A stretch of DNA of 19,832 nucleotides from DASULK01 sp036381835. Its GTDB lineage: Bacteria; Actinomycetota; Actinomycetes; Mycobacteriales; Micromonosporaceae. Location of the stretch: NCBI GenBank assembly GCA_036381835.1, contig DASVCA010000111.1:1-19832 (forward strand). Direction: 5' to 3'. Positions 6,205 to 13,466 of this stretch are shown here, piece after piece; position 1 is the first letter of the stretch; each line of letters opens with the position of its first letter. The notes beneath the pieces are model-generated. The model saw nothing but the letters and a program-made list of their open reading frames with translations, had not been told where the DNA came from and searched no databases. Position numbers and translations under genes: made by a program.

Positions 6205-8718
6205 TCAGTCGCGGAAAACGGGGTCCGTAGAGCGGGTGGCCCGGGCGTCTGGGGCCGTCCTCCGCGCCGCCGGGAGCCGGACCACGGCCGCCGGATCGTG
6301 CAGCGCCGGCGCGACCGCTCCCGGGCGCCCCCCGCAGCCACGACGCAGCGCGGCGAGTAGGCCGTCGGCCGACATGGGCCGGCCGAACAGTCGGCCCTGC
6401 CCCGCTCCGCAGCCCAGCTCCCACAGGATCCGCCGCTGCGGTTCGCTCTCCACGCCGTCGGCGATCACCATCAGGTCGAGACTGTGCCCGAGCTCGACCG
6501 TTGATCGGATCACGGTCGTCGCCTCCCTGGACGACTCCATGGCGGTGACGAACACCTGATCGATCTTCAACTGGTGCACCGGTATCCGGGACAGGAGCGA
6601 CAGGCAGGCAGAGCCGGTGCCGAAGTCATCGAGCACGAGCCGCACACCGTTGTCCCGAAGTCGACCGAGAACCTCGTCCACGATCTCCAGGCGGCTGATG
6701 GACAGCGCTTCGGTGAGTTCGAGCGCCAATCGGTCGGCGGGCAGTCGGTGAGTGCGGAGCCGGGCGGCGACGGAGCTCGGAAAGCGGGCGTCGAGCAGGC
6801 AGCGCGGCACCACGTTCACCGCCACGGGCAGATCGAATCCGCTGTCCCGCCAGTGGCCGGCGGCGATGAGTGCCTGGTCCAGGACCGCGTCGACCAGCGC
6901 CGACAACAGGTTGGCGGTGTCTTCGGTCGCCAGGTAACGCAGGGATCCGATGGTCGCCCGGTTGCGGTGCCGCCAGTGGTCCAGCGCCTCAACCGCTATC
7001 ACCTCGCCGGTGCCGAGGTCGACGATCGGCTGGAAGGTGAGCGCGAACTCGTAGTCGCCGATCGTGCGATGGAGTTCGCCGTCCGGACTGCGGATGCCGG
7101 GATCTGGGGTGCGCGACTGGGCGTAGGTGACCAGCCGCCGTCCCGACCGCTTCGCCTGATACATCGCCACGTCCGCCCGGCGTAGCAGCTCGTCCATCCC
7201 GCCGACGTTCGGTGCCATCGCGACCCCGCCGCTGGCCTCGATGGTCAGGCGCAGGTCGGCCAGAGCCAGCGGCTCGCGCAGTACGGCGAGCAGCTGCTCA
7301 GCCCGATGGGTCGCCATCGCGGGCGAGGGCAGCCCGGTCAGCAGCACCGCGAACTCGTCGCCGCCGAGCCGGGCAACGAGATCGTCGGGGGCCGCTGCGG
7401 TGCGGATGCGTTCGGCGACCTCGACGAGGACGCGGTCGCCGGCCCGGTGACCGAGCGTGTCGTTGATCTCCTTGAAATGGTTGAGGTCGATCAGCAGCAG
7501 CGCGATGCCGCCGCCGGTCCGCTTCTGGCGCAGGCGATCGTCGCCGCCTTCTAGCAGGTGGCGCCGGTTGGCCAGCCCGGTGAGCGCGTCATGCGCCGCA
7601 TCGTAGGCGTGCTCCCGGGCCACGCGGGCGAGCTCGGCATAGGCGGTTGCGTTACGGATCGCGGTATACAACGCGGAGGCGAAGGTGCTCAGGGTGTACT
7701 GCTCACGTTCGCTCAGCCGGATCGGCCCGAGGAATCGCAGCCGTAGCGTGCCGAGTTCGGCGGCGTTGCGGTGCCCCTCGAGCGGCGCGGTGATGACGAA
7801 ACCTTCGCTCACCGGTGCCGCCGCCGTCGGCCCGTCGTACCGAACCGTCTCGCTGCTGCCGCGCACCAGCCGCCGTGGCTCGTGCAACTCGACCTCGACC
7901 TCGTCCGCCGAGAACAGGTCCGCCGCCTTGGTCACCGCGGTGGCCAGCACGGCGTCGAGGTCTACGACGTTGAGCGCATCGGTGATCTGGGCGAGTCGCC
8001 GCCACACCTGCTGCTCGGTCCGGGTGCGCACCCGGGCGGAGTACGCCAGATGGAGACTGAGCACCAGCGGCGGTATGGCCGGGAGAAGCCGGGTGTCCGC
8101 CCGCAGGATCACCAGCGTGCAGAGGGCGACCAGGAAGCGGAGCAGGAACCCGGCCAGGCGAAGGTCCCAGTTGGTTCGGAACTGGGCTCGCACCCTGGTC
8201 CGGGTGGCGAGGGCGATGACCGGAATCGCCAGAAGCTCGTCCACGACCGCCGCGACGAGGTAGGCCATCACGAGCGGACCGATCAGCTGGCCGAAGTCGC
8301 CCGCGGGTTGCCAGCCGGCAGCGGTGAGGGTGATGCCGGCGGCACCGGCGATCAGGATGTTCTTGCTTACGCTGAAGACGACCTTGACCGGCGATATCCG
8401 CAGGATCGCGGTCGCGATCGTGACGCCGAGACCGGTCGCCAGCACGACCTGTTCGGTGGGGGCGACGGCGAGCGCGACCACCACACCGGCTTCTATCCAT
8501 GTCAATGCGTGGGTGGCCGATCTGATCCGAACCGGCACCTTCACGATCGCGGTGACCGTGATCAGAAATGTGATGGTTGCGATGGTGGCGAGTTCATGGG
8601 CGGACGCGGGTGGGGCCGTGGTCAGGCGGGTCAGCGCGAACGCGAGGACGCCGCCGGCCACAACCGCGACGAGACCGATGAGCGGGGTCAGCCGCCGATC
8701 GGTCTCGTCATCGCTCAT
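6205..8718 (-). CDS. membrane GGDEF-EAL protein (cyclic di-GMP turnover)
   Basis: Encodes an 837-residue protein likely to make and/or break the second messenger c-di-GMP at the membrane. Residues about 10-270 hold several hydrophobic spans (six to eight), resembling a MASE-type sensor. Residues about 270-400 look GAF-like. The GGDEF domain has an intact GGDEF at 452-456 (ARLGGDEFAVLL) but no RxxD inhibitory site (APDD at that place). The EAL domain has EAL at 577-579, LELTEA, DDFGTG starting 697, LKID and GQG. Two conserved positions differ: EALxR reads EALDH (Arg to His), and AEGVE reads ADGVE (Glu to Asp at 754). Phosphodiesterase activity may therefore be weakened. The C-terminal 50 residues are disordered. 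The start is taken as ATG at 8718; a GTG at 8733 with AGGGA upstream is possible. It appears to head a run with the phosphoribosyltransferase. Confidence 0.92.
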   Translation of the reverse strand: MSDDETDRRLTPLIGLVAVVAGGVLAFALTRLTTAPPASAHELATIATITFLITVTAIVKVPVRIRSATHALTWIEAGVVVALAVAPTEQVVLATGLGVTIATAILRISPVKVVFSVSKNILIAGAAGITLTAAGWQPAGDFGQLIGPLVMAYLVAAVVDELLAIPVIALATRTRVRAQFRTNWDLRLAGFLLRFLVALCTLVILRADTRLLPAIPPLVLSLHLAYSARVRTRTEQQVWRRLAQITDALNVVDLDAVLATAVTKAADLFSADEVEVELHEPRRLVRGSSETVRYDGPTAAAPVSEGFVITAPLEGHRNAAELGTLRLRFLGPIRLSEREQYTLSTFASALYTAIRNATAYAELARVAREHAYDAAHDALTGLANRRHLLEGGDDRLRQKRTGGGIALLLIDLNHFKEINDTLGHRAGDRVLVEVAERIRTAAAPDDLVARLGGDEFAVLLTGLPSPAMATHRAEQLLAVLREPLALADLRLTIEASGGVAMAPNVGGMDELLRRADVAMYQAKRSGRRLVTYAQSRTPDPGIRSPDGELHRTIGDYEFALTFQPIVDLGTGEVIAVEALDHWRHRNRATIGSLRYLATEDTANLLSALVDAVLDQALIAAGHWRDSGFDLPVAVNVVPRCLLDARFPSSVAARLRTHRLPADRLALELTEALSISRLEIVDEVLGRLRDNGVRLVLDDFGTGSACLSLLSRIPVHQLKIDQVFVTAMESSREATTVIRSTVELGHSLDLMVIADGVESEPQRRILWELGCGAGQGRLFGRPMSADGLLAALRRGCGGRPGAVAPALHDPAAVVRLPAARRTAPDARATRSTDPVFRD

Positions 8719-8895
8719 GTCGGTGGATCCCACGCCGATTCCCTGGATGTGTTTCTGAATCAGCCTAGCCCCCGATTGATCACCGGTCGATTTCCGAGTC
8801 ACCACCACTCGCTGCCACGCATGGCGCTTCCCCCTTGTGTGGTCGGATCGAATCGTTTGGCGCGCTGTACTGGTCACCGATGCTAGGCAACGAAT

Positions 8896-8933
8896 AATGC
8901 CTATTACGACTGATAAATGTCGCATTAGGCATT
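8896..8933. promoter_or_regulatory. 38-bp imperfect palindrome upstream of the GGDEF-EAL gene
   Basis: Arms AATGCCTA-x-T-x-CGAC and GTCG-x-A-x-TAGGCATT face each other around the loop TGATAAAT. This is unusually AT-rich for the window and lies about 180 bases before the GGDEF-EAL start and 35 bases after the glycosyltransferase stop. It could be an operator for the GGDEF-EAL gene or part of a terminator of the gene before it; I cannot decide. Confidence 0.5.
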
Positions 8934-8951
8934 GCACGATAATTGTCGTGC
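8934..8951. promoter_or_regulatory. 18-bp palindrome GCACGA-TAATTG-TCGTGC
   Basis: The arms GCACGA and TCGTGC are perfect, around an AATT centre with one mismatch pair. It directly abuts the larger palindrome at 8896-8933. Size and symmetry fit a dimeric repressor site, or the stem of a hairpin ending the minus-strand glycosyltransferase transcript (stop at 8968). No T-run follows on the minus strand. Confidence 0.5.
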
Positions 8952-8967
8952 TCGTGAGTGCTCGATT

Positions 8968-10443
8968 TCAGGGGGATATCGCGACGCGGACGAGTCGTCC
9001 GGAGGTACGGCCCACCTGAAAGGCGGGCTCCGCCCCGGGCCGCCAGTTCAGTCCCGCGACCATGACGATGAGCGTCAGGACCAGAGAGTTCTCCATGACC
9101 GCCCCGAAAAGGCCGTCTTCGTAATGTGAGACCTGCGGGAGTCGATGCTCGTACGCCCAGATCGGCGAGACGAGGAAGATCAGGTAGACGCTCAGGGCCG
9201 CGATCGCGGGCCGTGCCCCGGCCCGCAGCCAGTCGGGGGCGCGTATGCCGCTCCCACCCCACCCGCCGCCTCGGAGGAGTCGGCTCGCGTTGCGCCTGCG
9301 TAGGGCGGAGTCGACGAGCACGATGATCGCCGGAATCACGAACACCAGATGGTGCGTCCACGAGATCGGGCTGATGAGGTTCGCGGTCAGCCCGACGAGG
9401 GTGAACGCCGCCAGTTCGTCACCCTCGGCGTGGGCGCCGGCGGCCCTGGACAAGCCGACGACCAGAATCACCAGGGCGAAGGAGAGGTAGAGCAGCCCCG
9501 GCACCTCGGCCGAGTCGTAGAGCCGGGCCAAGAGTCCGGCCAACGACTGGTTGGGGGTCAGGTCCGCGACACCGACGCGGTCGGTCTGCCACAGGATGCT
9601 CGTGAAGTACTCCGTCGACTCCCGTCCCGCGACCATGAAGGTCCCGACGGTGACGCCGGCGGCGGTGGCCAGCGCGGTCACCGCGGGACGCCACTGGCGG
9701 GTCAGCATCAGGTAGACGATGAAGAGCGCGGGGACGACCTTGAGCGCGGTGGCCAGGCCGATGCCCATCCCGGCCCATCTCCCGCCGAGCCAGAATCGTC
9801 GCAGCGGTTCGGCCGCCTGTCCGCCGTCGCCGTGCCATCGTCGGCGTAACGCCACCAGGTCGGCCATGATGAGCGTGAAGAGCAGGAGGTTGACCTGCCC
9901 GAACCCGAGCGTCTCACGGGACGGCTCCAGCGCCAGCGCCAGCGGCAGCGCGATCGCCACCGTGAACCAGAGGGGCCAGCCGTGTCGGGAGGCGACCGGT
10001 TGCAGCAGGGTGGTCAGGATCAGCGCCAGAGCGACCACGCTCGCGAAGGTGTTGACCCAGCCTGCGGCCACCATCGGCAATCCGGCCATCGGCAGCATCA
10101 CCAGGGCGGCGAAGGGCGGATAGGTGAAGCCGAGGGTCGTCTCGGGCGCGGTGAATTCGTAGAGACTTCCGCCGTTGACCCACCACACCATCGCCCCGTG
10201 ATAGATCTTCATGTCGAAGAATTCGTACGACCGGCCGAACAATTCGACCGCCCGCCACGCGGCATACCACACGAAGATCAGAGCCCCGATCTGGGCCATC
10301 GTCCGCCGATCGGGCAGACGATGGGCGGCGCTGGAAGTGCGGCGGCGGAACCGGCCCGCCACGGTCGGCGGCAGACGGTCATCGTCCCCGTGTCGCCCCG
10401 CCGTCCGCCGCGGTCCGCAATCGAGCCCAGTGGGGCGCTCCAC
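8968..10443 (-). CDS. GT87 / DUF2029 membrane mannosyltransferase (PimE-like)
   Basis: Encodes a 491-residue multi-pass membrane protein of the GT87 family, whose known members (PimE type) move mannose from polyprenyl-phosphate-mannose onto lipid or glycan acceptors on the outer face of the membrane. Seen in the sequence are a cytoplasmic Arg-rich N-terminus (1-47), then about ten hydrophobic segments. The first outer loop carries FFDMKIYHGAMVWW (the conserved Asp is residue 77), followed by GGSLYEF and the family motif GFTYPPFAAL near 105-114. ISPISWTHHLVFVIP lies near the C-terminal third. The start is GTG at 10443, with GGGAGG (10450-10455, minus strand) 6 bases ahead. The 150-base gap to the AAA ATPase gene before it suggests its own promoter. 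The acceptor cannot be told from sequence. Confidence 0.88.
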   Translation of the reverse strand: MERPTGLDCGPRRTAGRHGDDDRLPPTVAGRFRRRTSSAAHRLPDRRTMAQIGALIFVWYAAWRAVELFGRSYEFFDMKIYHGAMVWWVNGGSLYEFTAPETTLGFTYPPFAALVMLPMAGLPMVAAGWVNTFASVVALALILTTLLQPVASRHGWPLWFTVAIALPLALALEPSRETLGFGQVNLLLFTLIMADLVALRRRWHGDGGQAAEPLRRFWLGGRWAGMGIGLATALKVVPALFIVYLMLTRQWRPAVTALATAAGVTVGTFMVAGRESTEYFTSILWQTDRVGVADLTPNQSLAGLLARLYDSAEVPGLLYLSFALVILVVGLSRAAGAHAEGDELAAFTLVGLTANLISPISWTHHLVFVIPAIIVLVDSALRRRNASRLLRGGGWGGSGIRAPDWLRAGARPAIAALSVYLIFLVSPIWAYEHRLPQVSHYEDGLFGAVMENSLVLTLIVMVAGLNWRPGAEPAFQVGRTSGRLVRVAISP

Positions 10444-10593
10444 TCCCTGCCTCCCGTGTGCCGGTCAAGCCGGTCCGATATCACATCGTCTACTAGTCGT
10501 TTCCCGAGTTGTCCGAGGTCCTGTCTGGCAACCTATCCGGTGGCCGGGCAGGATCGCAGGATCATCCATGCCTGGGAATACGTGGTTGACCTG

Positions 10594-11811
10594 TCAGAGC
10601 GTCTGAGTGCGCAGGTAGCGGCCGAAGTGTGGCACGGTGAATGCGACCGTGCCGCGTTCCCCGGAGTAGATCAAGCCCTTCTTGATCAGCGCGTCGCGGG
10701 CGGGTGACAGGCTCGCCGGTCTGCGGCCCAGCGACCGGGCGATCTCCGCTGTGGGGACGGCGGTGTCCACGTCGTCGGCCGCATTCGTCGCCGACAGCGC
10801 GGCCATGGCACGCATGTACTCCCGTTCCGCCGGCGTGGCGCGCTCGAAGCGGGAGCCGAAGAAGCCCACGGCCAGTTCCGCTTCCGCCTCGGGCGCGGCG
10901 ACCCGCACGTCGTCGGCGGTGATCGGCGAATGGGGTGCGTGGTCCCAGGTCGCCTTGCCGTACGCCTGTACGAAGTACGGGTAGCCGCCGGATTTGTCGT
11001 AGAGCAGGTCGAGCGCCTTCTGCTCGTACTCGACGCCTTCCCGTTCGGCGGGTGCGCACAGCGCCCGATCGGCGGCGAGGCGGTCGAGGCGATCGATTCG
11101 CTGGTATCGGAAAAGCCGTTCCGAGTACGACTTGGCGGCGGAGAGCACCGCTGGCAGGTGGGGCAGCCCGGCACCCACGACGATCAGCGGTGCGCCCTGC
11201 TGGGAGAGCTCGTGACAGGCTGCGCAGAGCGCTGAGACGTCCTCCGGACCGAGATCCTGCATCTCATCGATGAACAGGGCGATTCCGGTGCCGACGTCGG
11301 CAGCCACATTCGCCGCGTCGGTGAAGAGCTCGACCATGTCGATCTCGATGTCGCCGGAATCGGCTCGCCCGCTGGCCGCCGGCACGTCGATGCCCGACTG
11401 CCAGCGGTCGCGTGACCGGGTGACGCCGCGCCCGGATGGCTGGGCGCGCATCGCGAACGCTTTGAGTACGCCCAGGAACGCCTCGATGCGGTGCGGTGCC
11501 CGGTGCTGGGGCGCAAGCTCGCGTACGGCCATGTGCAGCGCGGCGGCGATCGGCCGGCGCAACGACTGGTCCGGGCGGGCCTCGATCTTGCCGGTGCCCC
11601 AGAGTCGACCGATCGCCTGTGAACGCAGCGTGTTGAGCAGGACGGTCTTTCCCACGCCCCGCAACCCGGTGAGCACCAGGCTGCGCTCGGGTCGGCCTCG
11701 GGCGATCCGCTCGAGGACGACGTCGAAGACCGCGAGCTCCCGATCGCGGCCGGCGAGTTCGGGCGGGCGTTGCCCGGCACCCGGGGCGTACGGGTTGCGG
11801 ACGGGATCCAC
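10594..11811 (-). CDS. Orc1/Cdc6-type AAA ATPase with C-terminal winged-helix-like region
   Basis: Encodes a 405-residue AAA-family ATPase. It opens with the ELAGRDREL(AVFD) 'finger' typical of Orc1/Cdc6-like ATPases (18-30). Walker A GLRGVGKT is at 49-56, Walker B IALFIDEMQD at 177-186, and sensor-1-like IVVGAGLP follows. RLFRYQRIDRL and the LLYDKSGGYPYFVQ stretch follow the ATPase core, and the last 90 residues (AEREYMRAMAALS...RSLGRRPASLSPARDALIKKGLI) look like a DNA-binding winged helix. Such stand-alone genes are common in actinobacteria and of unknown role; DNA binding is inferred. The start is taken as GTG at 11811 because the family N-terminus (DPVRNPYAPGAG) begins there. The ribosome site is weak, so a leaderless or near-leaderless transcript is possible. 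An inverted repeat lies 20-40 bases upstream. Confidence 0.88.
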   Translation of the reverse strand: MDPVRNPYAPGAGQRPPELAGRDRELAVFDVVLERIARGRPERSLVLTGLRGVGKTVLLNTLRSQAIGRLWGTGKIEARPDQSLRRPIAAALHMAVRELAPQHRAPHRIEAFLGVLKAFAMRAQPSGRGVTRSRDRWQSGIDVPAASGRADSGDIEIDMVELFTDAANVAADVGTGIALFIDEMQDLGPEDVSALCAACHELSQQGAPLIVVGAGLPHLPAVLSAAKSYSERLFRYQRIDRLDRLAADRALCAPAEREGVEYEQKALDLLYDKSGGYPYFVQAYGKATWDHAPHSPITADDVRVAAPEAEAELAVGFFGSRFERATPAEREYMRAMAALSATNAADDVDTAVPTAEIARSLGRRPASLSPARDALIKKGLIYSGERGTVAFTVPHFGRYLRTQTL

Positions 11812-11831
11812 GTATCCGAAGGTATCGAGAG

Positions 11832-11851
11832 TTCTAGCGTCGCAGCTAGAA
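11832..11851. promoter_or_regulatory. CTAG inverted repeat upstream of the AAA ATPase gene
   Basis: TTCTAGC (11832-11838) and GCTAGAA (11845-11851) are perfect arms around a 6-base spacer. The repeat is 20-40 bases before the ATPase start and is followed by a further GCTAGA at 11855-11860. Spacing and position fit an operator, possibly autoregulatory since the ATPase has a winged-helix-like end; this role is inferred. Confidence 0.5.
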
Positions 11852-11887
11852 ACGGCTAGAGCCCGGTGTGTCGCAGCCTGTCGAGGA

Positions 11888-11931
11888 AAAGCTAGGGGCG
11901 TCTAGCGGAATCGCTAGACGCCCCTAGCTTT
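11888..11931 (-). terminator. 20-bp perfect hairpin after the LppU-like gene
   Basis: Arms of 20 bases (AAAGCTAGGGGCGTCTAGCG at 11888-11907 and its exact complement at 11912-11931) flank a 4-base loop. On the minus strand it starts 5 bases after the LppU-like stop and ends in a short T-run (TTTT), which fits an intrinsic terminator. It contains four of the seven CTAG tetramers found between 11834 and 11927. Confidence 0.88.
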
Positions 11932-11936
11932 GCCGA

Positions 11937-12674
11937 TCAACGGCTCTTCATGCAGAGCACGTAATCCTCGATGCTCATCGTGCTGTCGTAGGTGAAGGTG
12001 GTGTCGGTCTCCGGGTCGCCGAAGACCGGGTCATCGCACCGAGAGTCATCGGTGGTGAACGGGATCACCGTGAGCACCTCGTAGGTGTCCGGTCCGCAGG
12101 GCACCTTCCGCAGCGTCGCGTCGTCATCGGTCCCATCGTTGACGACGCAGTCGCCCTTGGCGAACGCCCCCGGATCATCTGTCGCCTCGTCGTCCGCCTG
12201 CGGCGTCTCCGAGGTGACAGCCGACGGCTGGTTGACGGTGGGTGAGGTGTTGAGGTCGGTGTCCATGTTCAGCAGCACGACTATGCCCACGCCGCAGCAG
12301 ATCAACAACACCAGCAGGACGACGCCGCCGATGATGAGGGCCAGCTTCAGCCCGTTCCCCCCTCCCTTCCCGGGAGGAGGCGGGGCACCGTACGGCGGGG
12401 GCGGCATTGCGCCGGGCGGTGGGGGCGGCATTGCGCCGGGCGGCGGGGGTGGCATCGCGCCGGGCGGCGGGGGTGGCATTGCGCCGGGCGGTGGGGGTGG
12501 CATTGCGCCGGGTGGTGGGGGTGGCATTGCGCCGGGCGGCGGAGGCGGGGATCCGCCGAGGACCACTGTGGGGTCCGGCGGCGGCGAACCGTCGCCGGGA
12601 GGGGGAAAGGCGTTGCCGAAGGTGGGCTCACCCGACGAGCTGGCCGACTGGCCTGGGTTCTCCTGGTTGGTCAT
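11937..12674 (-). CDS. proline-rich single-span membrane protein with four-Cys exported domain (LppU-like)
   Basis: Encodes a 245-residue protein of the actinobacterial LppU/SCO3897-type group; the function is unknown. The cytoplasmic N-terminus (1-108) is Pro/Gly-rich and holds six copies of the octapeptide GAMPPPPP (about 48-94). One membrane span follows (about 109-135), then a Thr/Asp-rich linker. The exported domain at 171-245 (FAKGDCVVNDGTDDD... TYEVLTVI...YVLCMK) has Cys at 176, 193, 213 and 241, probably forming two disulfides. The neighbouring gene at 12688 encodes a protein with the same plan. The ATG at 12674 follows the neighbour's stop by 13 bases, and its ribosome site (GGAG) partly overlaps the space after that stop, so translation is likely coupled. 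A strong hairpin terminator follows. Confidence 0.85.
   Translation of the reverse strand: MTNQENPGQSASSSGEPTFGNAFPPPGDGSPPPDPTVVLGGSPPPPPGAMPPPPPGAMPPPPPGAMPPPPPGAMPPPPPGAMPPPPPGAMPPPPYGAPPPPGKGGGNGLKLALIIGGVVLLVLLICCGVGIVVLLNMDTDLNTSPTVNQPSAVTSETPQADDEATDDPGAFAKGDCVVNDGTDDDATLRKVPCGPDTYEVLTVIPFTTDDSRCDDPVFGDPETDTTFTYDSTMSIEDYVLCMKSR
12403..12546 (-). repeat. six tandem 24-bp repeats coding GAMPPPPP
   Basis: Six consecutive units begin GGCAT(T/C)GCGCCGGG on the + strand, each exactly 24 bases, with substitutions only at synonymous third positions. The number of units is probably variable between strains because it keeps the frame. The repeats lie inside the cytoplasmic tail of the LppU-like protein. 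Confidence 0.93.
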
Positions 12675-12687
12675 TTATCTCCGACTC

Positions 12688-13434
12688 CTACTTGTTCGCC
12701 TTCAGACAGAGCACGAAGTCCAGTTCGTCCAGCGCCGTGTCGTGGTAGAACCAGTCGGTGTAGCCGGCCACGGGGGCGCACTTGCGCTGCGCGTCCGCCT
12801 TGCCGGTCGTGGCTCCGTCGATCCGAGCCAGCACCTCGTAGGTCTTCGGCGCGCATGCCGCGACCACCAGTTCGGGACGCTCCTGAGTCCCATCGTTGCG
12901 GACACACTGCCCGACCTCGACGAACCGCACGTTTTTCGACGGTTCGGCGGTCGCCGGTGACTCGGCGGTGACAGACGCATCCACACCGGGCGTGGGAGTC
13001 CGCGGACCGTTCGGTTCGGCCCCCAGCGTGTCTTGCTGACGCAGCAGGTATAGGGTCACCGCGCCACCGGCGACCACCAGCGCCGCCAAGACGACGATGA
13101 TCCCGATGACCACCCGGTTTCCCTTCCGCGGAGGTGGCGCGGGTGCGGGTGCCGGCGGACCCCACGTCGGCCCGCCTCCGGTCGGCGGGTAGCCCGGTCG
13201 GTACGCCACGGTCTGCCCGTAAGGATCGTCGAGCGGGGACTGAGCGGCGGCGCCGACCGCAGGGGAACCGCCCGGCGGTACCGAAACGGGGCCCGTGGGA
13301 CCGTACGACTGCCCGTCCCACGGATCAATCGGCACAGCCGGCGGATATGGCTGCTGTCCGAACGGCTGTGTTGGCTGGCCGAACGACCCTCCCGGCTGGC
13401 CGGGAGACTGTCCCGGCGGCCCGTACTGCGACAT
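12688..13434 (-). CDS. second LppU-like proline-rich membrane protein
   Basis: Encodes a 248-residue paralogue-like neighbour of the gene at 11937. The cytoplasmic tail (1-106) is Gly/Pro/Gln-rich (SQYGPPGQSPGQPGG). A membrane span lies at about 107-131 after basic PPRKGNR, and the exported domain at 168-248 has Cys at 177, 194, 219 and 243 and the shared pattern VGQCVRNDGT...KTYEVLARI...FVLCLK. The first two cysteines are 17 residues apart, exactly as in the other protein. The start is the ATG at 13434, with AGGAGG (13440-13445, minus strand) 5 bases ahead; the open frame beyond that is not translated from any better site. It lies 32 bases after the large helicase gene's stop, so the three genes may form one transcript. 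The function is not known. Confidence 0.85.
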   Translation of the reverse strand: MSQYGPPGQSPGQPGGSFGQPTQPFGQQPYPPAVPIDPWDGQSYGPTGPVSVPPGGSPAVGAAAQSPLDDPYGQTVAYRPGYPPTGGGPTWGPPAPAPAPPPRKGNRVVIGIIVVLAALVVAGGAVTLYLLRQQDTLGAEPNGPRTPTPGVDASVTAESPATAEPSKNVRFVEVGQCVRNDGTQERPELVVAACAPKTYEVLARIDGATTGKADAQRKCAPVAGYTDWFYHDTALDELDFVLCLKANK

Positions 13435-13466
13435 CGCGTCCTCCTGGCAGGGAAGGCCGAATCCGT

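Noticed and set aside
7771..8886. 371-codon + strand frame opposite the GGDEF-EAL gene
   Set aside because: Composition is Gly/Arg/Asp-rich without domains; it is the shadow of the membrane part of the minus-strand gene.
10521..10553. Possible hairpin terminator after the AAA ATPase gene
   Set aside because: The stem needs two G-T pairs in the + orientation and has mismatches on the minus strand, which is the transcribed one; too weak to call.
12085..12960. + strand frame with glycine-rich GGGGGIAPG repeats
   Set aside because: The glycine repeat is only the reverse reading of the 24-bp repeat coding polyproline; the minus-strand genes have ribosome sites, membrane spans and conserved cysteines.
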